From: Seminavis robusta
Lineage: Eukaryota; Bacillariophyta; Bacillariophyceae; Naviculales; Naviculaceae
Assembly (NCBI GenBank): GCA_903772945.1
Contig: CAICTM010000035.1
Coordinates: 1 to 64,000 of the forward strand
Direction of reading: 5' to 3'
DNA length: 64,000 bases
The notes under the pieces are model-generated. The model was not told the DNA's origin, ran no database searches, and saw only the letters and a program-made list of their open reading frames with translations. Positions 53,501-60,540 of the stretch are shown here, in pieces (position 1 is the first letter of the stretch; each line of letters opens with the position of its first letter). Position numbers and translations under genes: made by a program.

Positions 53501-55619
53501 CCGAGGTTGATCCTCCGTGGCTGGCACTTGTCGTAGATTCACGAAACAACTTTTTTCGGTGTTTCATTTCCAGCTTTTGATTGGTTTCGTCCACCATCGT
53601 GGAATACTTGTGAGATTTAGAAGTTGTTGGAGATAACGTCTTTTCTGGTGGGTCCGACGTCTTTTTTGCGGGAGGAGGGTCTGCTGCTGATGGAGGAGGC
53701 TTCTTGAGCGCTGACGGAAGAGCTAGTGTAGTGACGGCAGTTTGCTGTTGCTTTCGATTGTTCTCCGGTGCTGCACTGCTTTGCTGTTGCTGGCTCTTTC
53801 GATTCTTGACCGGTTCTACGGGACCATTTTGCAGTTGCTGGAGCTTTCGATTCTTAGCAATCTCCCCGGCAACGGCTGCCACAATGTTGGCTTTTGCCTT
53901 CACACCAGTTTGTTGCAGCTTGCTTTTGGAAGAGAAACCATTCTTGGATTTCTTTTTTGGTTGGCTCGTGCAAACTTGAAACGGCGCAAAACAGGCACCA
54001 CTCCAATGACCGTATCCGTATGTCGACGTCACGGTCGAATCATCTTCCAAGTAGTCCTCCACAGTCTGATCACCAGGCTCACAAATGCTATTGCTCATGG
54101 CAGCCTGTGCTGTTGGTGGAGCTGTTCTGCTGTTTGTTCCATTGCCATTGTCTTTGTTGTTGTTGCCATGCTTGTTGTCTTTGCCTCCCTTTTTGGGAGA
54201 CGTTGGTTTGCTTGTTGCCTTCCTGCTGGGAGATGGATGTTTACTGCCTGGTTTCTTTGGAGGTGACTTGGACTTGTGGTGATCTTTATTATGATGGCTG
54301 TTGTGGTTGCCACCATCGGGCCCATCCCATTTTCGCCCCGCTGAAGGCGACTCCGGTCTACCAGTCTTGTTGTCTTTGCCGTTCGGTCCGGTGATTCTTT
54401 GAATCGCATCGGCAAGATCCAAGTCCAGCTCATACCCCTCCTCTCCCGATTCGCTGATGAGTTCTGCCAAGGATGACAACATGGGATCGTCTGCATTGTC
54501 GTGCTCATCATCATCATCGTCGTCGTTTCTTTCTAGAATGTCCACAAAGTCTAGTATTTCCTTGGCCGCAAAATCGTTCTTGTGGTTCCTTTTGGGTGAC
54601 TTTCGTTGCTGCTGCTGCTGCTTCTTGGCAGACTTTTTGCCAGTATCATTCCGTTCTTTTTGCTTTGCCGTGGGTTCTGGCGGTTGCTTTTGTTGTTGTT
54701 TGCCATTACGTCGTGGTGAAGTTGTTTCCTTTTGATTCTTTTTAGAAGTGCCGTTCTTTTGCTTGGCTCCGCCCTCGCCCAAATGATACCACTCGTCCTT
54801 TGACACTACTTTGTGCCCATTCGGATCATCTGGTCTCGCCAAGCGTCGTTCTGATTTGGTGACGGGTATATTGTCAATAGCGACCAAATGTGGCAGCCTA
54901 TACAGGATATAGAGCCGCCTCAGTCGACTGGGTTGTGCACTGGGACTCTCGGGGTTGTCGCGGGTGAGTACCAAATGTTCCAAGTTTTGGAATTTGGAGG
55001 AAATGACATCTAGCCATTCGGGTAGCATGTCTTCTGCTTGCTCTAGACGCAAGTGTAGCTCCTTGACTCGAATGGCCACCTGAGGCAATACGCCCGCTTT
55101 TAGCACGCTAGGTGTCATGTGCCGCCTGGAGACATGCAGTACTGAGGAATCTTGTCGATGTTGCCCTGCCTGTTGGCTCATGGTATTCCATCTGTCATCC
55201 ACATTTGTGAGGGAGCTTCTCTTGACGGGAGATGTAGGAAATATTTTGGCATCCGGTAGCTCGCATCGTGGAGATGTGTAAAAGAGTTTTTGTTGCGCCG
55301 AGTCTTTGCTGTGAGTGGAAGACGAGGAGCTAATGTACGACTTGGTCTGTTGTTGGCCTCCTCTTGTGCTCTGACTCTGTTGAGAGCCAGTGCTGTGGCT
55401 GGTGCTGCTTATGCCCAAGGTTCCCTTGTATTGGGTATCTGTCAAGGACGAAGCCGTCATTGTGAAGGAACTGCCTCTGGTGTTGCCATTATTGGCAGAT
55501 TGATGATGATGGTGCGGCTGAGAGCGAGGATTGTGGGGTGGCCGTCGCGGCACAGACGAAGGCATGTTGCTGCTATTGGCCTGATCCTGTGGATGGCGAG
55601 GTGCTCGATTCTTTCCCAT
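47580..55619 (-). CDS. Giant low-complexity protein with N-terminal LRR-like patch
   Basis: One uninterrupted frame of about 2,679 residues; the first ATG (55619, GCCATGGGA context) precedes GKNRAPR. Residues about 175-260 look folded and LRR-like (VKELHLRLE, LEHLVLTRD, RLRRLYILYRLPHLVAIDNI); the last phrase resembles the cap that closes LRR domains. Nearly all the rest is disordered and rich in Ser, Gln, Lys and Pro. Regional repeats include IEIVHDTT-type phrases (about 50690-50890), two EPPSDQTVAGETD copies (about 49890-49970), and spaced helices LPREIVALLQ, LPSEIVMRIE, IPDDIRMMLS and FPREVVAMQ (about 49050-49440). At least five PPSLPSKI repeats lie at about 48240-48650. The end is acidic. 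A scaffold role is possible but not shown. That such a long frame stays open argues for selection on the protein. Confidence 0.75.
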   Translation of the reverse strand: MGKNRAPRHPQDQANSSNMPSSVPRRPPHNPRSQPHHHHQSANNGNTRGSSFTMTASSLTDTQYKGTLGISSTSHSTGSQQSQSTRGGQQQTKSYISSSSSTHSKDSAQQKLFYTSPRCELPDAKIFPTSPVKRSSLTNVDDRWNTMSQQAGQHRQDSSVLHVSRRHMTPSVLKAGVLPQVAIRVKELHLRLEQAEDMLPEWLDVISSKFQNLEHLVLTRDNPESPSAQPSRLRRLYILYRLPHLVAIDNIPVTKSERRLARPDDPNGHKVVSKDEWYHLGEGGAKQKNGTSKKNQKETTSPRRNGKQQQKQPPEPTAKQKERNDTGKKSAKKQQQQQRKSPKRNHKNDFAAKEILDFVDILERNDDDDDDEHDNADDPMLSSLAELISESGEEGYELDLDLADAIQRITGPNGKDNKTGRPESPSAGRKWDGPDGGNHNSHHNKDHHKSKSPPKKPGSKHPSPSRKATSKPTSPKKGGKDNKHGNNNKDNGNGTNSRTAPPTAQAAMSNSICEPGDQTVEDYLEDDSTVTSTYGYGHWSGACFAPFQVCTSQPKKKSKNGFSSKSKLQQTGVKAKANIVAAVAGEIAKNRKLQQLQNGPVEPVKNRKSQQQQSSAAPENNRKQQQTAVTTLALPSALKKPPPSAADPPPAKKTSDPPEKTLSPTTSKSHKYSTMVDETNQKLEMKHRKKLFRESTTSASHGGSTSAPSSRRSHKYSKLLVTVNDRVGANSSDDDSRRGSLDSSKDRMRLILGQHAEQDHETSKQKLRVTTALEKPQRQLQPSQPANMSPSKSQKQSQLHQRQQRPQKIEPLQLTLYKKEPQGVPSRAKKNKPPSILEEDEVGTMTGVSIDVVQDANCGMSVATIPSVLQRQAKVYDMEQKFKSQVTSLQLMAPPSTQAKVQSGAQPKPSTEVGTLAARRNLAGVTIDVPPHSPEDESEPPFNQPKPKQKTGHTKKENAEVNDDAKHPKQNKKTLQRQESNHSDASKSRKQRVTTKTNEAEPTAAGKRKQLLSAAMEDILGAKKSSESSEGPTDPEIVDMVLSKLGRHFATGPSAPAGVQGSGPNVSSQTKSGRGAPDVVMQQLMQMETKGASNSETHRDLQFPRLTPTSDGTSKKSSERRNLQLRLSSRSAEDSQLKALSTQERPSGEESSASEDRSDAKKRSNVKTKSQLNVSKPRGVGHSSSTSEEDHSSASSSSRNKYKTRSHHKKTKPPSQRPSSSEEVEEASSASTARKSASHGSGSRSQDSSSNQSSGAESKENFRELESRLDTLIHNAVAARPSSAPRHTTAIPQSPPESKLLSPAEQKLMAETVSKLDENLRNILEIQQNSPERRISPAERRIRRNQERSSLTSTPNDERRPNLPEVGRQHHVTINAPDETDASPLERLETTMAGLFASIMSQMSPSKRPRQLPAPDVGHQAKGNVGNKEKNRETFFSKDTKKTLDMLSNDEDSTLFVVEIEKNEVLESLTNDYQFHPPKSRTGIQAPSVVHLVDPSVQSSVTAFKAAQTQNLETLSVSPLPPSTQGGFEQKTLPTQSPFYEQSKRQEIESIAATATKVAALIMTDSELRLGQDTGLGMNETSSVEIVHTTTSQQDTVNQEGVHDDIEIIHDSLSLQNFVRGGRAHDIEIVHDTTTPQNTKHVVLVQQQRQVTIVPDAAGRASIQHVVHDMTGVEMGKDPTIIDLTDKSSTAMFPSGQMDGGWRAKNADDPTVINLVDVQSVPDKQLPSGQEQAQKTLPDEEGQAQTQKPPVEIKVQQQTQKPSPETQAQQPPQHPHQESQSQRIPPQEIQVKPTEKPAGLLLPALTHAAKPAGSPQSSTPVDTGGNGRATDISQQGSKLGMVVNLPTVYENEDPAIEEVDGQCVAAAAAGAAAGAKASGDDVTEPPSDQTVAGETDYCPEPPSDQTVAGETDCPSDMIRTNQNVGGDKTLPILPKPRIVPPQEITTPAVNPILAVLQAPIREDFSYKQRLTDKSMGFPSEVVVQNDSGSEKSPKEPALIAELLTAKPKESTLSMTSRREAYWQKHQPVTPNSGRVQSGGNGRMDSEDSRRDSPPSPKDTRPTLPREIVALLQETEISTSAEAIALLPSEIVMRIEKTLSDAGYNGQLSPGSGPPGDILGAMLEEHYSPQRSSLPRNPLSIPDDIRMMLSQVEIDRVAGRGDTRNGDMDSPALTQTNLSFPREVVAMQMPQEPSGDFASASYDGETPGVSPTYDTEQEMSWHLKSRLQYQQDPSQYLSATPSADSSIPRGGLTSFEGLPEELLLARQHILTKSYEMQFAKRPDSPETAGFRVISENGSDPSHQLSNRGRSSAVPTSLPSKIAVNDQDHQARHESSRSPSLPSKIAMNQQSGPQQSTRPPSIPSKIGTDQGESQPISARPPSLPSKIGGDQGEGSQSQPNSTRPPSLPSKINMQTQPPEQESAVPSKIAINRTGESGPAEGGNQDESLQQRPSSLPSKVLVKADGGKSPPKTSPNKTTAPSQSKSLSSPFPLQFRARLVKSLKASAQQKSSATAAAVAESTAKAESSKAVAGDGSVASSSSQADAKSSTSTDLPHQITVDNNNNNATTNNDNNATSSLLVETISITPSPAARIFKPVSSPLLKSRAKKVVARSNGELPPHNPASERRSISSISPRSDKMNRAMNRWKQQRNARSNSIIDDEEEEEEEEEAQHTDHAVSYTE
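48240..48660 (-). repeat. PSKI repeat array in the giant gene
   Basis: Imperfect in-frame repeats of about 54-90 bp code for PPS(L/I)PSKI followed by a Gln/Ser/Gly-rich spacer (for example at about 48390, 48460, 48530 and 48590). The core motif is conserved while the spacers drift, the usual sign of a short binding motif in a disordered tail. Confidence 0.7.
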
Positions 55620-56208
55620 GGCCCTGATCAATCAATACTGAATGAGGATTGTTGTGTAGTTCAAGACTTGCTTTGAAAAAGGGGTATACAATGGACTCTT
55701 CTTAACTTGGCAAAATAGCTACACCCTCCACTTGCAAATTACTTCAGAAGGGGTATTAAAGACCTGCTCATTCGTACCCACACACTCTGAACAGATAATA
55801 ATAGGGTGGAAGCCCCGGCTTGAACAGCCTGTTCTATTATAGATAGCTATCACCCCTGTGCTGTATCGTCGACTGCCAGTGCTTCCCGTGTGTTAGTTGC
55901 GCTTTAGTTTGTCGAAGCCCGGTTCCGTTCGTTCATCGTGCGGCTTCCTGCTTAAAGAGTGAGCGACAGAATGAACGGACAATTTCAGCCCGCTCTCTGT
56001 CTATGTAGCATGCCTGTTCATTGGATGGCCACCACGATAAGTCCCACAAGCTCCACGGCGTGGAAACAAGAAAGAGAAAAGATCAAAAGGGGGAATGTTC
56101 TTGCACCGTAAACCCACAAGGACACGGAAAACCATTGTACGGTACCGGTAGTATGTTAAAAACATGGAATTGTCCGTCCGTATCTGAACCTGATTCTTTA
56201 GTATATGC
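55620..56208. other. Intergenic region upstream of the giant gene
   Basis: It holds the promoter of the giant gene and the 3' end of the transporter gene (both minus). A TACCGGTA palindrome lies at about 56141. No gene is seen. Confidence 0.5.
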
Positions 56209-58479
56209 TTATGCTAGCTCAGCCTCTCCAAGTCGCCTATCGATGCTATTCGGTACCAACATGGAACCGGGTGGATCCCCCAGACTGCGAGAGCTCTTGG
56301 TAGAACTCGTGGGCGACGGCCGCGGCCATGCCTTGGGTTCATCGTCCAGGTCACGATCGGAGCTTGTTCTAGTCGATCCGAACCGTCGCCACCATGGCAT
56401 TTTGGATAGATCGGCGTCAATCTCCTCCATGGATTTTCCTCCTGTATCAGGAATTGCCAAACATGCAAATACAATGCCTACAACAGTCACAAGCATGTAC
56501 AGCAAAAACACTGTGCTCGTACCGACCAGCGACTGAGCCGTCAAGAACGAGTAGGTTATCAAGGCGGCACAAAGATAGGTCACAATGGTACTGGCTCCAA
56601 GAGCTCGTCCTCGAATATCGGTTGGAAACAATTCCGACGTCAAAAGCCATGTCAAGGGCCCAAACGACATGGAATAGCCACTCACGACCAGCAGCACCCC
56701 AGGAAGGGCAAAGTAAATGCCACTTCCGCTTTGTACAATGCCATCCGAAGAGCTGCCCTGCTTTTCACGTAGATACGGACTGCTGGCACTAAAGGCAACT
56801 GCCACCAGGAGCAGCCCAAAAGCAATCGTGCCCATCCCCACCAACAAGAGTGTTCGTCGACCAATGTGCTCAATTTTCCAGATGACCAGTATCGTAGCCA
56901 CAAATTTGACCAGTCCAATAGACAGGGTCGCCCATCCAGAGACTGCGTCATTGCCATCCGCATTGTCTTGTTGGACGACTGCCGCCAAAATAGAGGGAGC
57001 ATAATTCAAAACACTGGTTTGGCCACAAAATTGTTGTGTCGTGGAGAGAAACAGGGCGATCCACACTTGTCGTCGGTATTTGCCCAGCACTCGTTTCAGA
57101 TTCCACCAACCACGTTGCAGTTTGCGAAATAGCTCCACGCATTTGTACAGTGGATTGTGGCTGCCAGGTGGCCCTGGACTCGTTGTGGCAGTGTGTGGTG
57201 CCAGAGACTCGTAACTTGTCTTGCTTTCTCCAGCCACATCTTCAGGGCTACGAGGAGGCGAGTGATTGTTGGGAATATCTTCCTGTTCGTCCTGAAACTG
57301 GTCCAGATCGTCGCTGGCATGATCCGAGCCATCCTCCTCGTCCGATACGGGGACGGGATCTCTACCATTGATTCTCCGCAAGGCTGCTCTGCATTCGTCA
57401 TGTCGTCCTTGTTCTTTTAACCAAATGGGAGATTCGGGCATGGACCACATACCCACGAATTGTATAAATGCCATGAAACCTGCAAATAGAAACATGTACC
57501 TCCAACCCCTCGGTGGGGGTTGGATGCCATCATCACCATTGTCGTCTTGTTGTGTTGGCGGTGTCAAGACTGTTCCCATCACAAATGCCAACAAGAACCC
57601 CAATGATATGCAGGCTTCATTGACACTGACAATGGCACCTCGCCATTGCGTCGGAGCAATTTCGTGCAAATAGGAAACATCGGCAATCCCCGAAACGGCC
57701 ACGGCAAACCCCACCACGACACGTCCCACACAGACCATGGAGACATGGGGTGCCATGAACAAAATGGAGGCTCCCACCATGAAGGTGACATCGGTCCAGA
57801 GGATGGCAGGTTTGCGGCCCAAAAAATCACAAATGGTTCCCCCAAAGGCGGCTCCCAGTCCTCCTCCCACGTAGAGAATGGAGACTACCAATTCTTCTTG
57901 TTTGCTGGACAGGTCAAATGTCTCTTTGAGTTGAGGTAATGCTCCCGCAATGACTCCCATGTCGTATCCAAACAAGACACCCCCCAAAGAAGCAATGGCG
58001 GTGACTTGCATGACAAAGGGAGGGGGGAGTGACGCGGATTGTTGTAATTTTCGGTTGGAATCCTTTCGCCTTGGCAATATACTGTTTCTTGTCGTAATAA
58101 ATTGTGGTTGTGATTGGTTGGATTGCAGTGTGGGCATGATGGGTGGGGGGCCTACTGTTCCGGTAGATGATGAAGGCATACCATTATCAAGGGAATTGGA
58201 AGGAGATATGGAAACCAAAGTGGGAACGGGCATTCGGACGACTCCCAGGATATTGTTGGCAGAACTTGGTGCAGGCCCCCGTTGTTTTTTCTCTGCGTCG
58301 TAGTCATAATCATCGTTGGCATTTTCTCCTGCTGGATTACCCATGCCGAATGGGTTGGATTCGTGGTCGTGTTGTGGCTGCTGTTGGGGATCTGCCAACC
58401 CATAGGAGCGGTGAAAGGTATCCATGTTCTTCTTCAAGGGACTGGCACTGTTGTTACTTCCAAATTTGCGAAGAGACAT
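56209..58479 (-). CDS. MFS sugar transporter (SLC2/GLUT-like)
   Basis: A single exon of about 756 residues. The hydrophilic N-terminus is long (about 150 residues, Gln/Asn/Ser-rich). The 12-helix core starts near residue 153 with the sugar-transporter signature GYDMGVIAGALPQL. It continues with FLGRKPAIL (loop 2-3 motif), VGRVVVGF, PTQWRGAI, PESPIWL at the end of helix 6, QQFCGQTSVLNYAPSI in helix 7, GRRTLLLVG, GPLTWLLTSELFPTDIRGRALG and PDTGGKSMEEID after helix 12. The central loop is enlarged by about 90 acidic residues, and a Ser/Arg-rich tail follows. All motifs point to the SLC2/PF00083 sugar porter family, in the plasma or an internal membrane; substrate (hexose, myo-inositol) is open. 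The hydrophilic extensions suggest phosphorylation control, which is inference. Confidence 0.9.
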   Translation of the reverse strand: MSLRKFGSNNSASPLKKNMDTFHRSYGLADPQQQPQHDHESNPFGMGNPAGENANDDYDYDAEKKQRGPAPSSANNILGVVRMPVPTLVSISPSNSLDNGMPSSSTGTVGPPPIMPTLQSNQSQPQFITTRNSILPRRKDSNRKLQQSASLPPPFVMQVTAIASLGGVLFGYDMGVIAGALPQLKETFDLSSKQEELVVSILYVGGGLGAAFGGTICDFLGRKPAILWTDVTFMVGASILFMAPHVSMVCVGRVVVGFAVAVSGIADVSYLHEIAPTQWRGAIVSVNEACISLGFLLAFVMGTVLTPPTQQDDNGDDGIQPPPRGWRYMFLFAGFMAFIQFVGMWSMPESPIWLKEQGRHDECRAALRRINGRDPVPVSDEEDGSDHASDDLDQFQDEQEDIPNNHSPPRSPEDVAGESKTSYESLAPHTATTSPGPPGSHNPLYKCVELFRKLQRGWWNLKRVLGKYRRQVWIALFLSTTQQFCGQTSVLNYAPSILAAVVQQDNADGNDAVSGWATLSIGLVKFVATILVIWKIEHIGRRTLLLVGMGTIAFGLLLVAVAFSASSPYLREKQGSSSDGIVQSGSGIYFALPGVLLVVSGYSMSFGPLTWLLTSELFPTDIRGRALGASTIVTYLCAALITYSFLTAQSLVGTSTVFLLYMLVTVVGIVFACLAIPDTGGKSMEEIDADLSKMPWWRRFGSTRTSSDRDLDDEPKAWPRPSPTSSTKSSRSLGDPPGSMLVPNSIDRRLGEAELA

Positions 58480-60540
58480 CTCTTGATGAGTTGACTGGCT
58501 TGGGGGCCTTAACCAGGTAGTTTTGATCGGGCTTTCAAAAAGTGCGTGGGAAAGTGGGAAACAACTTCAACGTGGCAAAAATCAACCACAGGGTATCACT
58601 GGTTATCTCGATACAGCTCTTGAATTATCTCAGCACCAGAACGATAACACTCATCTCTCTTGTCCTCTACTCTTGTTGCAAATGTGTTTTCTGGCCAGCG
58701 ATTGTGTTGCCAGGTCCTGATCGACCTTGCTTAAGTTGTGGTAATAATGGAAAGTTCCGCGTAATCGAAAAGGAATTCTAAAAAACGGCGATTCGGCGAC
58801 TCTACGGTCAGAGTTACCTGGTACCGGTAGGGAACACTCAAATCTATCTTTCCCCGGTTGGAAGACGAGTTTGGGATACAGGTAGGTGTGGTAATATAAT
58901 TTTAAATTTAACCGATTTATTACCTCAACTACCTTCATTACGCTCTCTTCCACCTTCTCTTCTTGCCTTCATGGTTCTGCACCCCGGAAATGCCACGAGA
59001 CTCCGGGCCCAACTGGAAGAAGCGAGGTGCTATCCACAGCTTCAAATCACATTAGGCTGCCATTTGTGCCATTGCCCGAAATGAACCGCTCTGAATGCAT
59101 AGAGCTGTGTGCACGGCTGGGTTCTATCTCATGACAATTTTAGAATTCCACACCCAATGGGATGGAGCTCACCAACAGTAGTCATGCCCTGGCATCTTCA
59201 TGCATGTTTCCATGGCCCATGGCAGAGGAACCTCAGATGGAAGCCTATGTCACTTGTGTCTATATGATTCGAGAACACAACAAGAGGAGACAGACAGTCT
59301 GACTGGGTGGCCTGCTGGTCCAGTGGCATGGGCTGCATTTGTCGACATTGACTGGTTTCTGGCTGGGGTTCAAAAATGAACAAGACACTGTGGTGAATGT
59401 GCTCCATGATTTAATTCCGCGGCCTCCACCTTTGAATCCTCGACTCAAGTACAAACGACCAGCACCAGCACCAGCAACACCATTGCCATTGACCAGTATG
59501 GTTGGGCAGACACCACTGTATTAGTTTTGCAGCATGGCTGGAGCCAAAGCATAATCTACACCTCAGGACCCCTCAACTTTGTGAAGAATCATAAATCCAC
59601 CTTCCTTCATTACACCGGAAGCCACCACCAGTATTGCTGGGAGAAGAAAAAGGCAAATAATAGCTTTTGATGACCAGAAGCAAGAATGAGGTCATGTGAG
59701 GAGACTGGAAAGCTTCTAAAGCTTTCAACAATAATAAGGAAACAAGCAAGCTGGAACATTACCGTTCCAACTCAACTGCATGTAGCTCATACGATTTCAG
59801 CAATGAGTTGCCGGTAGGTACCGTATGATACGTTATGGTCTCAAGCGAAGAGAGGGGTTGCATCAATGAGTGGCGATGGGTGGGTCGTGATGAGGGTGGT
59901 ACCGGTAAGCTTACCGCTACCGGTACTGGCAGAGATTTGTTACTTTTATAGGGGGGTGGAGAAATCCAAGGCAATCCCACGCCAACAAAGGTAGGTAAAC
60001 CATGACCATAATGATAATAAACAGCGGTAAGTGATACAGCAGTCCTGACAATCAGTATATTTCGACTGTGCGACAAACTTGAGTAGTCCAATGACAGTAT
60101 TTGACGACAGTGGTGGGAAGTGGAATACGGTACTAGTAGCACTAAAAGCAAGGCTTGGAGAGCTTTAATTTTCTCCATCCCCCGGTAAGTGGCATTTCAA
60201 AGAACACTGGTTGTGGAAGAACACCAATTGCTCCTTCTCTGTTCGCTCTGTTGTTTTGGCGAAATCAAGCCCACTGTCCCATCCATAGTGACCACTAACG
60301 TACTCTTAGCCAAGTTGTCGTCGATAATTATTAATAGTCCACCGGACACCAAAGGAAGCATCTATTGCCCCCTTCCGGATAAAACATTCTTTGGTGGCAA
60401 TTGCCCACGTCACACTGGTGAAAGTCTCTCGACTTGTTCTACGGTGGGGCCAACCCGTTTTAGACACTGACTATCATGGCAGTTGAGAATGCCAACAAGT
60501 TGTTCAGAATAACCAAGGCCAGACAGGAGAGAAGACGACC
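58480..60540. other. Divergent intergenic region (about 2 kb)
   Basis: It lies between the transporter (minus) and the WW protein (plus), so it contains both promoters. No ORF looks like a gene. TACCGGTA occurs at about 58822, 59899 and 59923, and a CCAGCA triplet run at about 59459-59480. Nothing else is supported. Confidence 0.5.

Noticed and set aside
59198-60470. Small ORFs in the transporter/WW spacer
   Set aside because: They are short, on both strands, with no domain, signal peptide or splice partners.
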